Shown here one piece after another: positions 22,688-34,757 of a stretch of 64,000 nt of DNA. The DNA is from Pezicula radicicola. Its lineage: Eukaryota > Ascomycota > Leotiomycetes > Helotiales > Dermateaceae. The notes beneath the pieces are model-generated. The model worked only from the letters and a program-made list of their open reading frames with translations, did no database searches and had not been told where the DNA came from. The first letter of the stretch is position 1. Every line of letters begins with the position of its first letter. The stretch covers positions 1,435,295 through 1,499,294 of the forward strand of contig PDUO01000006.1 of assembly GCA_003008705.1 (NCBI GenBank). The letters run 5' to 3'. A program made the position numbers and the translations under genes.

Positions 22688-24603
22688 ATGGCTTCGGCAG
22701 CAACATCATGGCAAGACATCGCGGCTAAGAAACGTGCAACTCTCGCCGAGAAGATACCAAAAGAATGGCGACTTCCTGAATCATACGCTAAGAAATACAA
22801 TGTCACTACTCCAGTGAGCGTGCTTCATGTCCCAAGAGAATGTGGACTCCTTTCAGAGCCAGAACTTGATATCACAGAGAATTACGATGTGGTTGCTCTT
22901 GCGGCAAAGATTGCTGCTGGAGATTTTAGTTCCGTGGCAGTCGCCACGGCATTCTGTAAACGGGCTGCTATTGCACAGCAAGTGGTAAGTGGACCAAACC
23001 ATTGTTCGAATTTCCAGTTCAAGAATTGACTACCTATAGACCAACTGTATTACGGAACACTTTTTTGATGAAGCAATTGAGCGTGCCAAGTATCTCGACG
23101 AATACCTTGCTCGGGAGAAGAAGGTTGTTGGGCCACTTCATGGTATCCCAGTCAGTATGAAGGTTAGTTCTTGTGAAGCAACAAAGGAAAAGAACGACAA
23201 GAGCATCGCTGATAACGAATTCAGGATTCCTTCCAGTACAAGGGACATGAATCCACTCTCGGTTTCGTCTCATTTATTGGACTTCCACTACCAACCGAGC
23301 ACTCTCCACTTCTCAACATCCTCTTGGATTCAGGCGCTGTTCTCTACGCCAAGACTAATATTCCACAAACTCTTATGGTAAATTTCCTAGTCCGCTTAAT
23401 GGTAGCCTTTGCTTACATACCATTATCTAGACGGCAGACTCAGACAACAATGTCTTCGGACGAACTTTGAATCCCCACAAATTGACTCTCACAGCCGGAG
23501 GCAGCTCAGGCGGAGAAGGTGCTCTCGTAGCAATGCGTGGTTCTATCCTCGGAGTTGGAACCGACATTGGTGGTTCAATCAGAATTCCATCACTCTGTTG
23601 TGGTACTTACGGCTTCAAGCCAAGCCCAAACCGTGTTCCATTTGGTGGACAAGTCCCACCCGGCTTACGCGGATCTCCTGGTATAATTCCAGTAGCTGGA
23701 CCTTTAGCGACTTCATTCCGTGACTTGAAGTACTTCTTGGAGACGGTTATTGCAAAGAAACCGTGGGATTACGATGTTTCTGCTTCAATTATTCCATGGC
23801 GGAGTGTTGAACCAAAGAAAGTGCTTACTATTGGTGTTCTCCCTGGAGATCCTAAACTCCCACTTCAGCCTCCCGTTGCTAGAGCGTTGGAAGCTGCAGT
23901 CAAGAAGCTCAAGGATGCTGGTCATACTATCGTTCCATTAACCAACGGTCCAAGTGTCTTAACAGCAAACGAGTTGACGTTCCAATACTTTGGCCTAGAC
24001 AACACAAATAAATCTCTCCAAAACATTCAAGCAAGTGGAGAACCACTTGTTCCATCATATGCTGACATGACTACAAAGTATGAGATGAAGAGGCATACAC
24101 TTGAGAGCCTTTTTGGGCTCAATGCTTCAAGGCAGCAGTATGCTGCTCAGTGGCACAAGACTTGGGTGGATAATAAGTTGGATGTTGTCATTGCTGCGGG
24201 TGCTGAGGTTCGTATTCTCACTTCCAAGAGATCTTTGCCTTGCGATTGTATCTATTGAACTATACTGACCAAGAGTTTACACAGACCACTGCAGTTCCTC
24301 ACGATACTTATGGAAACTGTCCCTACACCATGATCTGGAACCTTGTCGATGTAAGTCAATTCCCACCAAATCTCTAACAAAGAGAATACTAACAGAACCC
24401 AGTACCCGGGAGCTATAATCCCCTTCCTCAAAGCAGACAAATCCATCGATGTTGATAGTCTCGCCAACCCAGCCGGAGGAAGGGAATACTCAGCAGAAGC
24501 AATTGATGGTGCACCCTGCTCTGTGCAGGTTGTAGCACGAACTTTCCAAGATGAGGAATTGATTCAGGCTGCGGGTTTGATATCTGAGGTTTTGAATGCT
24601 TGA
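22688..24603 (+). CDS. Amidase-signature amidohydrolase (acetamidase type)
   Basis: It hydrolyses carboxamides to acid and ammonia. The product has 538 residues in six exons: 22688-22984, 23040-23162, 23225-23377, 23431-24207, 24285-24350, 24403-24603. All introns are GT-AG and all phases close. The Ser-cisSer-Lys triad of PF01425 is complete: Lys140 in GPLHGIPVSMKD, Ser216/217 in TAGGSSGGEGALVA, and the nucleophile Ser240 in GTDIGGSIRIPS. The N-terminal LPKEW-like segment (KIPKEWRLP) and length of about 540 are typical of fungal acetamidases and related general amidases. No signal peptide is visible, so it should be cytosolic. It is divergent from the MFS transporter across the transposon at 21.5-22.2 kb. 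Exact substrate unknown; the family also contains indole-acetamide and formamide-type amidases. Confidence 0.95.
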
Positions 24604-26012
24604 GTCTCTTGAGAGGAAGTGTAATTTTCATAGTGACGATATACTTGACTTCTATAGAAATTAGGAAGCCTTCTATAGTATATAGACGCCACTATATGAA
24701 TACACCTGAAACCAACTTGTTTGAATTTAGTAGGTGACTTAATTTACGGTTGGCGGCTAACTTGATTTGAACGACTAACTTGATTTGAACGACTAACTTG
24801 ATTTGAACGACTAACTTAATTCAGACGACTAACTTGATTTAAATAACCAACATAAACAACTTCCTCTAATCATATTCTTATTCTTAGACAACAATAATAC
24901 CCTGCCGTCACACCTCAAAATACACCATCTCTAGAAGTCTACATTGTACAACCCTGTTAGATTATAGTACCCCCAAAGAAAGAATAAATAAAAAATTATG
25001 AAAGACAAATGACAACAATATACAGAATGACACGGGCGAAATATAAATTCCACTCTAGATCCCCTCCCAGAAAAATCTAGTCTATTTACTAAACACATCA
25101 CTTCTTCTATAAGCCTTTATGCCTCAATAGATAGTGCAATACCACAGAGAAAACTTCCCATAACATCCTCGTTATCCATCTTTATAACCAGTCATCCTTT
25201 AAATTGTACTAGTATAGTTCCTTTTCGTTTTGTTAGGATGGCAAGGCAACAAGCACTAAAATACAAAATGCACATTCACCTTCCCAAACCACACCTTAAA
25301 TCACACTTAAAAGTTGATACCGCTAGTACTACATAACTATCTAACTTCCCAATATCAACTTTATTATATCAACCTCTATCTCTATCACACATAACATCCC
25401 AAAGAAACTCCATCCCTCGCCCAATTTACTTGATGGGTAGGTATCTATAGCTCCAAGAGTACTAGTCATGCGGAGGGGAACAATCGCCTTATGATCCTCA
25501 GCCAGACTTTTAACAGTTAGGTATTTCATATCTGGTCTTTTTCTACAAAAATGAATGGACAGCAATTGATAACAGGTATATTTAGTTAAATTACATGATA
25601 TAAAAACTTTATTTTCATTTAGCTAGTAAACTGGCTCTAGTGGCTTCTAATAGCCCGTCCAAGTAATTGTCATGGTTCTTGCAATGAGTAAGTAGAAAAT
25701 GCCCCAGCTCTCAATGACTTCTTTCATTTGTTTGTTATCATTTGCAAAGTTTGATCTTGTGTCTTTGCTCAAAGTTCCAGAATCCTTGAAATGAAGTTGA
25801 CAAAAAAAAGTACAGACCTTCACACAATACAATTACGGTGGTCAACTTTGAGCTTGATAAGATTGATTGATTCACTACTTGGGTTCAATACTACTACTCC
25901 TTGACTGGAATATCCAGAGATGGCTGTTTTGAAGAAAGATGTTTTGGTCGCCGAAGCTTAGTACTGATTCACAGGTGATTTGAGGCTCATGGCTTTATTC
26001 TAAAGAGGGCAA
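24604..26012. other. Intergenic, A/T-rich, with tandem repeat
   Basis: I see no gene. An 18 bp tandem repeat lies at 24755-24844. Short ORFs on the minus strand have no recognisable content. Confidence 0.5.
24755..24844. repeat. 18-bp tandem repeat, five units
   Basis: Units of gactaacttgatttgaac stand head to tail. The first three are nearly identical; the fourth and fifth carry substitutions (cttaattcagac, gatttaaat). Confidence 0.9.
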
Positions 26013-28046
26013 TCAAACTCTTGAAGTCCCATTCTTCCAGTCGAAAGCCAACTCCCAAGCGGAGCCGACGCGGTAGAACATCTCCTCATCGAACCACTTA
26101 CCGGTAATTTGCATTCCAACGGGCAACATGACATTCTCATCTTCCAGAGCACTTAGCATGCCAATAGGGATACTCATAGCCGGATGCCCGCTAGCATTGA
26201 AGCACACGGTATTCACTGCACAACCTCGACTTTTGTTCATCTGCTCCATTGGAGATGCGTTTGATGCTGCATGACGATTGGCAACGTATGGCATCGTCGG
26301 CATGATGAGCACATCGACAGTCTCAAGTGCTGCGTTGTACTCATCCTTCAGACGGCGGTAGAGATTCATAGCCTTTCCATAGATGAGAGGATGGTTCTGG
26401 CACATGTACATGCCGGAAAGAAGCGAGAATTTACTCGTGGAGAAAATCTAACGCGAAGTTAGCATATGCTCAAATTTATACATCAGATGGATTGTAGAAA
26501 AATCGAGGCGTGTAGGATTTTGTTCAGAAAATTGGTGTTATTGGTCTCATGGCCTGGTCTCCCAGGCTCTGAAGTAGCAAATACATGTTGTTGCATCATG
26601 TAAAACGAACATGCCTTAATTGTATACTGGGTGTTGAGAAACTTACTTTGTCAAATTTGTTTTGGTCCAGGGGACTCATTTTGTCCACCAGACCATTGAG
26701 ATACAGTCCTCGACGACCGCAAGCTGTTCGGAGATAGCCATTCCTTGCTGCGGAAGGTCTAATTGCACAGGTGATGATGTCTGCAGCGTGCTTGTGGAGT
26801 GGTATGCTGATCTCGGCGACTTCGGCTCCCAACTATTTAAACTTTTCAGCAGCCTCGAGAACTTGCTTCCTTATCCTTGGGTCCATCACCGGGAAATCGA
26901 AGCCTTCCTTCAGAATTCCAAGTTTCAGCCCTTTGACACCTTGCGTAAGTCCGCTAGAGTAATCTGGCAATTGAGAAGGTGTCGGAACTCCGCACCCACG
27001 GTCATCGATATCATCTCTCCCAGAAATAGCCTGCAGGATTCGTGCATTGGAAGCAACATCAAGTGTCATTGGCCCAGCCGTGTCATGAACTTGCTCATGT
27101 GTTGCCATTCCAGTCCAAGGTACAAGACCCCAGGTAGGCATCATCCCAACAAGGCCACAGTGACTTGCAGGAAGTCGTATTGAGCCTCCCTGACCTCCAC
27201 CTATCGCTCCATCAACCTTCCTAGCCCCAACTAAGTGTCCGCAGCCGCTCGATGAACAACCACATGAGTATCCATGAGCGTAAGGATTTTCGACAGGACC
27301 GGTTGCGGCTGAGAAGGAGGATGCACACAGTGATAGGTTTTCGCAGACAGCCTTGCCTACAATAGTCGCTCCGGCTTCCAGTAATCTAGTGACAACAGCT
27401 TGAGCAGTCAGACCTAAGTTATTTAAGCTATACTCATTGGCGCTTACTTGCGTCAACATCTGGCACATATTCGGTGAATATATCTGTGCCAAACAGCATA
27501 GGCATATCCTTCACGGAGATGTTATCCTTCAAGGCAATATGTATGCCTTTCAATGGACCGTCTGCCACCCCCTCGATTGTAACCTTCCATGCCCACGCAT
27601 TGCCTTCGTTATCTTGAGGCTCAGGCCTATCTATGGACATTCTGGCGAGGAAACCGCGTGAGGTCAACGAAAGGTAGGTAGTCGGGCAACGCTTGTACGG
27701 CTTCTATCGAGGCTTGATTCGATGCAAGGAGCGAATGCCAGTCGTCGAGATCTTCAGGAGCAATTTCGACTCCCAGTGAGGACGTGACGGCTTTGATCTT
27801 GTCGATCGTGACAGCTTGCTTATTAGAGTCGGAGACCGTATTGACAGTTGCCAGGATGGAGATGCTTAGGTCGGAGGATGCTGCAATGTGCAATGGAGCT
27901 CTATTGCACGAAGGGGACGACAAGGCTGAGACCGTTCGACTCAAAATGGAGGATCTGGACAATGTCCAAGAGCAACAGCTGCAGGCATTCCTGGCATTGC
28001 TCTTCTTCCGAGGGCGTGCTACATCGTATGCTATATGCGTAGACAA
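26013..28046 (-). pseudogene. Second amidase, frameshifted and interrupted by a stop
   Basis: This member of the amidase-signature family is only distantly like the neighbour at 22.7 kb. The recognisable protein starts near KIKAVTSSLGVEIAPEDL, runs through LPDYLPFVDLTRFPR and IALKDNISVKDMP (Lys), introns at 27447-27414 and 26646-26448, GCSSSGCGHLVG (cis-Ser) and GGQGGSIRLPASHCG (nucleophile). It ends in the last exon 26447-26013. Two lesions are visible. A tandem CTAT CTAT at 27627-27634 (ATAG twice on the coding strand) shifts the frame between NVHR and PEPQDN. A TAG at 26835-26833 interrupts AAEKFK-LGAEVAE. The only upstream in-frame ATG is at 28046, but residues before about 27830 do not look like the family, so the true start is uncertain. 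The triad residues remain readable. Confidence 0.88.
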
Positions 28047-29394
28047 AGCAACAGGGAATGGTGCCCTGGTTGAGAAAACAATAAGAGTGGGAGGATTATT
28101 GTTGGATGCCGATAAAAGTATTCGCGGAGATGAACGACTTTTTTTTTACAAGAAATGGAAGCTCCCTCGGCTAACGGAGAGTTGGCGCTACTCGTAGTAG
28201 ATGGGCAACACTAACCTAATTCGGACGACTCCGGCAAGCTGAACTGTATGTAGGCCACGAACATTGTTCTTCATCTTATCTTCGCTCGTTCTGCAAGATT
28301 TTGGTGTAAGGGTTTCTGGCTGTCTAATTTTCAAATGTTTCTAAGTTATATATTTGATGAAAGTGTCGCGGTTATAGAGAAGTCTTACCCTTTGCAGCTA
28401 GAAATACTTGCCAGATGTAGGAAAGTTTCTAATATTCGGAATTACTAAATGAAAGTGCTTTACAATATTTATCGTGGTTTCTCAATTGCTAAGTTTCTGC
28501 ACACAGTGACTTAAAAAGTGGTTTATACAAGTCTAAAATTATATCTGATAGTAGAAAGTATTGCCTATTAGTAAAAGCCTATGTTCTTACCTCTTGTTGA
28601 AAAGAGAAGGCTTGAGGACAGGCTACAAAATATATAGTATGAAAAACCTTGAACGGTAATTTTGCTAAGCTTAAAGACTAATCAATTTTTTAGACCACAA
28701 CGTAGGCAGCTGGTCGAGTACTCTTAGCTCAGTGCTATTAAAAATATAAGTTAATAGTGTAAGTGATCAGAGTAGGACAAAAGCATGAATTTAGAAGAAG
28801 AGAAGAAGCGTCTGAAGCTGAAGCTATATACAAGGCAGGAGCACTAGTACTAGTGCAGTCCCATGACAAATAGTGAGACCTGACGACGATGTTTATAATA
28901 AGATAAAACACTCAGCAAGTAAATCAATAGCAACTAGTATTGTTGTCAAATGATCTTCTATTGCCAACCAACTTTTAATAAGGAAAGATAGACTTCACTG
29001 TAGATTGTTTTTGTATCATATCCTAAACTGATTTAGATCTAGTCTTACATAATCCCACAGATATGAGGGTCAGGGAATGTAGGTTCTATGGTTGTTGTAT
29101 TAGGCAAGCAGGTCGAAGCCTTGGCAAACTATTTGAAGTGGCCCATTCCCCAAATCCCGTGACTCTCACCAGTACCTTGAGTTGTAGTAAATTATTCAAC
29201 TATCTTATTTTGTTTAGCGAGTCATAAGAACTCTTGTTTATTCCATTCGTATTTGTATATTAAGTCCTTCCATGAATGGCCTCCTCTTACCATATAGCAA
29301 ACGACTTCGACTCTAATAATCAGCGAATTGACCCTTTTGCAAAAAAGTGCATCTCATTTCCTACAATAGAAGAGTCGTATCCCACACAACGAAG
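28047..29394. other. Intergenic, no gene seen
   Basis: A/T-rich sequence with no coding signal on either strand. Confidence 0.5.
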
Positions 29395-30605
29395 TTACAA
29401 AGCTTTAATTTGACTACTAAACCCCTTCCCCTCATCCACAATCAAACCATTATGCAAATGACTAGCAGTATAATTCCTCCTCGTAAATCCCTCCCTCCAC
29501 TCCCCAGCATTAACCGGCTCATACTCACTTTCCGGCTGTTTCCCAAGTAGAATAGGAGCAATAGTATATGTCGGAGCAGGATGAACAAAAAAAGGCAGAT
29601 GAGTATCTCTCAGGTAGAAAATCATCTGGTCCAAGTGTTCTTTTCTGTTCTGAAGTTATTTAAGGGAGTGTTACACGGTGACGTGTAGATTTTAATCAAT
29701 TATTGGAAAGTCGTTGCAAGAGATCGACAACCTATTTCAACAAATTTCTTAGCTTATATTTCAGGATTAAACATTTTAAATTTACTTACATTAATCACAC
29801 AAGTTCCACGAACAGGAGTAGCAGGAAGAAAATTCCCAGTAGGTATGATCAGGATCAACCTCCAAACTACCAACCTGATCCTGAAAAAGAATAGTACAAA
29901 GGCCATAATCACAATGAGGATTAATTCTCCAAGGACCTTCAGCTTCCAAAAGTCTTCCGTTGAATACCCATATAATGCAATAATCTCAACTGAGGATTTG
30001 CATCTTTCATAGGTTCGGTAAAGTATTCGGGATTCATGTTTCCTTCTATGATTGCTAGGGCTCTGAGGATGTGCTTGCAAAGCTCGAAACACTTGGAATA
30101 GAGGGAATTAATAAAGGGTTTGAATCCTGGGATTGAGTCTTCGGATGCACAGTTTGCGTTTTGGAATCGTCCATGTTCGTAACATTCTTTGTGAGAGACT
30201 GCTCCTTTGAGACTTGATTCTGCACCGTCGGCTGTATAGGCTTGGGCTGTTTCTGTTGAGACGACCTTTTCTTTCATCTTCTGCTCGAGTGACCGATCGA
30301 AGTACTTTTTGCTCTGTATGCAGTGGTTAGTCCGCTTATACACGTAGCGTCAGTCGATTCAAGAATATACCATTGCAAACATCTCGTCAACAGTCTCCGC
30401 TTGAATACCAAAGTCTTTCAAGCAAATCCATCCAAAATTGTGGATAGCATCATATAGCCTCTGGGCACATTCCTTCTGTTCTTCTTCGTTGCAGTTAAGG
30501 AACGGCTCGAACCTGGGGAACTAGTGAGTTTCTTGCCTGAAATTTTGAAGGAAGTGGGATTATGACCAACGAGACGATCGGGAAAGAAATCTTGGGTTCT
30601 TCCAT
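29395..30605 (-). pseudogene. 2-oxoglutarate/Fe(II)-dependent dioxygenase, decayed
   Basis: The start MEEPKISFPIVSL is at 30605. A probable intron leads to FPRFEPFLNCNEEE, then YDAIHNFGWICLKDFGIQ, which is the DIOX_N domain. The next exon has KYFDRSLEQKMKEK and INPHCDYGLCTILFQD, where HCD is the HxD iron ligand pair. Then come GNFLPATPVRGTCVIN, DLLQRLSNN, LKSTRHRVTLP (distal His and following Arg) and the tail VNAGEWREGFTRRNY. Lesions: a frameshift near 29840-29850, TGA at 29698-29696 where Trp is expected, TAA at 29662-29660, and an extra A in an A7 run at 29587-29593. The order of motifs fits isopenicillin-N-synthase-like dioxygenases, a family that includes plant gibberellin and fungal oxidases. 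Substrate unknown. Confidence 0.87.
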
Positions 30606-30809
30606 GGTGGTTGTTGACATATTTTGAAATTTGCGAGTGTTCAGAACTGATGCCCGGGTATATTTTCAGGTTTGGTGGGTAGAAAGTCTGGTGAGTGATA
30701 CAAATATGGCACTGAAAGCGATGACCTGAAGTTCGGTGATATATATTCAAGAATATGCTTGATCGAGTTTGCAATGGTGTTGTTGTGGAGCCAAATATTT
30801 ATCATGCTA

Positions 30810-32206
30810 AAATTCGGTTCAAAAAGTCTTTGTGCATGCCCTATATTATATAATACCCCACCATTTCCCATTTATCCTACTTAGTCTTCCTAGTCTATTT
30901 AAAAACCTAATAAAATAGATAAAAATCTAATAATATATTTATTTAAAAGCCCTAATTTAGAGCTTTAATATTTAGTATACCAGCCCTTTACCTTGTATAG
31001 AGCTTATACTCTGTTTAGTATAGAAAGAATAAGCCTATCAATAAGCTCTTATAGAACTACCTCCTATACCTCTCTAATCCAACCCTTTAAAACTTCTATA
31101 TTAGCTTAATTATCCTTTAATAAATAGATATCTAGATATTGTCTATATAAAATAGACTTCATTACCTACTAGATATATTTAATTAAGTTTATATCTAGGT
31201 TATATATAGGCTAGTAAATAACCTAGATTCTATACTCCTTAAAATATTTCTATACCTTCTCTAATATATATATTTTCGTATTATCTTATTAATAAAATCA
31301 ACCTAGCTTATATATAGGAAGAAGAGCCTCTTTAAGAGCCTATAAGTAGCTCTAGGTAGTATATCCCTTACCCTTAGAGTCTATATCCCTTATTATAATA
31401 ACTAGTTCTAACCTCCTACTAAGCTATATTACTCTCTATACTATTATAGTAATATCTAGCTTACTATAATTTATAATATTAACTACTTATTACTTATATT
31501 ATTTATTTAAGAATCACTATACCTAGCTAGTAGGATTTAAGGTATCTAAGGCTATAGAGTACTTATCGGAGTAGTAGCCCTAAGTAGGGTATTAGCCTTA
31601 AAAATAACCTTATTTTAATATATATACCTAAGTTAATTCTACTTCTCTTCCTTACTATTCCCGATAATATCAAGTTCTCTATAGTATAGCCCTCCTATCT
31701 AGGAAGATCCTCTTTAAAGATTTCTAATGTATAAGCTTTATAGAGTATAGAATATATCGAATAGTATTCTTTGATAGCTTTTTACCTATTTAAGTTTTAT
31801 ACTATTCTATTAGTCTAGTCTATAGGATTATAGGCTCCCTTCGAACTAGTTTAAATAGAACTCTCCTTTACCTTCGATTGAATAGAGGTAGTTAGCTAGT
31901 TTAAGGCTTTAGTTCAAAGGTATTCGACTCTTAATATCGTATATATATATTATAAATCGTATTTCGATAGTAATTAAATTAATACACTAATATATTCATT
32001 TTCTCCCTATCTAAAAGAGCTTATATAATAGCTAATCTTTGGTCATTAGTTAATTGACCTCTAGGCTTTCGATCGGTATTAAGGCTATTAGTAAAGGATT
32101 TACGTAGGCTAGGTATTTTAGTGTTATAGGAGGAGTGGTGGGAGGCATGAAAAACGCGTCGCGTCGTATATGTGGGTCGTGTACAAAGACTTTTTGAACC
32201 GAATTT
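30810..32206 (-). mobile_element. Tc1/mariner-size transposon, interior heavily mutated
   Basis: The element is 1397 bp long, flanked by TA (30808-30809, 32207-32208). The two ends are perfect inverted repeats over 24 bases, starting aaattcggttcaaaaagtct. The interior is almost pure A/T, with stops in every frame. Fragments of a transposase are still readable on the minus strand: an N-terminal DRKPRGQLTNDQRLAII near 32040-32080, resembling a Tc1-like helix-turn-helix, and near 31200 a mutated version of the YSPDLNPIE block (PIYNLDINLIKYI). The pattern is typical of RIP. It separates the dioxygenase and permease pseudogenes. Confidence 0.85.
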
Positions 32207-32630
32207 TACGCCTCCAGACCCCGGATGTCGCTTAAGTCCGTTGTGAAAAGGGGCAATGTCCGCAACAAAAATCACACCTGCTGTCTCTTCTGAGCCACCA
32301 ATCTCTGACTTTTGATAAGCAAAGATCAAGATTGGATGTTGTGGTGGAGAGGTTCCGTAACAATAAGCTGTTCGTTACTCATGCAGCCCTATCTTTCGCT
32401 GTAAGCTGTTTCGTCTATCCCATTCTTGCAAGAGGTCGGGTCATCGGGTTTCTTATCCGATTGGCTCTTTTGAAGTTGCATCTTTTGGGGATCTATCAAG
32501 TAGAGGTGAACGTAATCTGGCGACGTTGATTCTAAGCTTTGCCTATAAACATACTTTCTCTTTGTATTTACTGAGTGATATCCTGTGACCTAAGGGCTGC
32601 TTTTGGTGGAATCATTTTGAATTTTCAAAA

Positions 32631-34531
32631 ATGGCATTTCAAAAGATCATCAAACGAATCGAGCTCCCACGAGAAGACGACTCACTCACCCACGAAGAAT
32701 TATATCTCGCCAACTACGATTTATTGCCCATACCTGTTGCGAATCGAACTTGGGGCCCATGGACTTGTGAGAAAAACACCCCAATCAATAAATCAAGCTA
32801 AAGGTCTATTTATCCAGACTTTTTGTTTTGGTTCGCGGAAGGAAGTAGCATTACCTCTCTTACAACAGTTGGAACTGCTGTTAAGAATGGCCTCGTAAGT
32901 CTCTATGGCTACATTGCAATCTTAAAGTAGATATTGAGCAATCTGCGGTCATGGTGAGAAGCCTGATTAGCCATTGTATTCAGTCACCTGCTTGTGGGAC
33001 TTTATATGGTCTTAACAGGTCAACCTGGTGCTGTTTACCACGTTCCATTTCCAGTCATTGTACGCACTAGTTTTGGATAATGGGGAAGTTATTTCCCGTT
33101 CATTTGTCGCCAGGTCATGACTATCATCTGAAGTGGTGTTCAGGCTGTTTCTACGTGAGTGATAATAAGTTAAGTTACTTGTCATTCAATACTTACAGAC
33201 TTTATTTAGAGGAAACTGTTTCTATGTCATGCTCCACGCAATCTTCCCCTCAATCGCACACGGCCATAATCCCTTTAGCAGCGAAGTAACAATGACAGGC
33301 GGCCGTTTAATTGGTTTCACCTGCGGCTGAGTGGTAACTCTATCCTGCTGCTTCGTACCTTTCCACAAATTCCAAAGTCTAGTCATCGCCAAAAGCGCCG
33401 TAATGATATTCTTCATCTTCGCATTCTTCATCTGGGTAGTAATAAAAGCACATGGAGGTGGAGAAATGTTAACAGCACCATCAATAATCCCAAAGGGAGA
33501 AGCTCACGGTTGGCTTTGGATATCTCAATTCATGATCCAAGCAGCAAATCAACTTACTTTCGCAACGAATAATGCGGATCTAACCCGTTATGCAGCAAGA
33601 CCTAAAAATGCTTTATGGACACAAGTTGCTGGATATCCAATCGGGACAAGTATTATTGCATTTTGTGGAGTCTTCATAGTTTCTACATCACAAGTCATAT
33701 ATGGAAAAGTTCTCTGGGATCCAATTGCTATCGTGGATGGTTTTATAACAGCAGATTATAATGCAAAAACTCGATGCGGGGTATTCTTCCTAGGTCTTGG
33801 GTTTTCCTTCGCTTAGATCACTACTATGATCTTTGCTAATCTGATCTCTACTGGTAATGATACGGCTGCTCTGATTCCAAGATTCATCGATGTTAGACTA
33901 GATGCTATTATTTGTATGAGCCTATCCTTCGCTATAACGCCCCGGAATCTTACCAGGACGAGTTTTGCTTTCACAAATTATCTTAACAGGTACGAATCTT
34001 AGATATCTGTTTCAAGATGCCATCCTACTATTGGTAATACTATGCTCCAGTTATTTCGTCTTCCTCGCCTGTTTCGTGGGAATAATCATCTGCGATTACT
34101 TTATAATCCACAAAGGCTTCTACAACATCCACGATTTATTCTCTGGAAGAAAAGATGGAATTTACTACTATACAGGAGGTTGGAACTGGCGAGCTTTTGC
34201 TGCTTATCTCCTCACTGTGATTCCTTTCCTTCCGGGATTCGCGCAGATTTGTGGAGCCAAAGGAGTACCTGTTGGTCTTGTGAAGTTATTTGACCTTGGA
34301 GCACTTATTCAGACTATTATGGCAGCGGTGTTTTATTATGGGTTTTGTCTTATTTCGCCACCGGCCGGTGGGATTGCAGAGGCTTGGAATGAGGCTGAGC
34401 CTGGAGATGATTTCGTACCGAGGCTTTATCCTGAGGTGATTGATGCTTTGTCGTTTGATGATGGTGGGAAGGGGGATATTGAGAAGGGTAATGTTATCTC
34501 GACGAGAAGTGATGTGAAGTCATGTAATTGA
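32631..34531 (+). pseudogene. NCS1 nucleobase/allantoin permease (Fur-type), four premature stops
   Basis: NCS1 proteins import uracil, allantoin, uridine or purines with protons through twelve membrane helices. The start MAFQKIIKRIELPRE is at 32631. Introns at 32767-32817, near 33155-33208 and near 33990-34049 connect NRTWGPWTYFLFWFAEGSS, SHLLVGLYMVLTGQPGAVYH, GNCFYVMLHAIFPSIAH, FTRYA-like NADLTRYAARPKNALW, YLNSYFVFLACFVGI and DYFIIHKGFYNIHDLFSG. One further intron near 32896-32970 is not resolved. In-frame stops are TAA 33078-33080, TGA 33129-33131, TGA 33328-33330 and TAG 33814-33816; the last three replace Trp codons. No frameshift is needed. The rest of the protein is well preserved, so loss looks recent. 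Confidence 0.88.
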
Positions 34532-34658
34532 ATTATTGAAGTTGAATAACTTGCTGGGATCAAAGTAAATTAGTTGAAATTTTTCAACGCCAATCAATCC
34601 TATCTCTTAACACTCAAGATTGTGGGTTTCATAAAAACGAGAACTCCGATCTGATGCC

Positions 34659-34757
34659 TTATGAATCCTCCCAAATTTTACTAACACTCTCCTCTTCACT
34701 AAGAGAAGTTGGTAGAGCGTCCTTATGCTCAAACCTCGAATCCGTAGCCTCAAACGT
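34659..34757 (-). pseudogene. Orphan tail of a fucose-permease-like MFS gene
   Basis: Minus-strand codons read FEATDSRFEHKDALPTSLS, then EEESVSKIWEDS and a stop. This resembles the cytosolic tail of the MFS pseudogene at 39.6 kb (LETTESRVENKEGVPTTTIE). No membrane part is found upstream, so this is probably a small remnant of a paralogous copy. Confidence 0.4.

Noticed and set aside
24755..24844. CRISPR-like array
   Set aside because: The 18 bp units are directly adjacent with no spacers, and the genome is eukaryotic.
27784..28197. Plus-strand ORF opposite the start of the second amidase
   Set aside because: No domain is visible. It could be a chance ORF in the better-conserved 5' part of the pseudogene.
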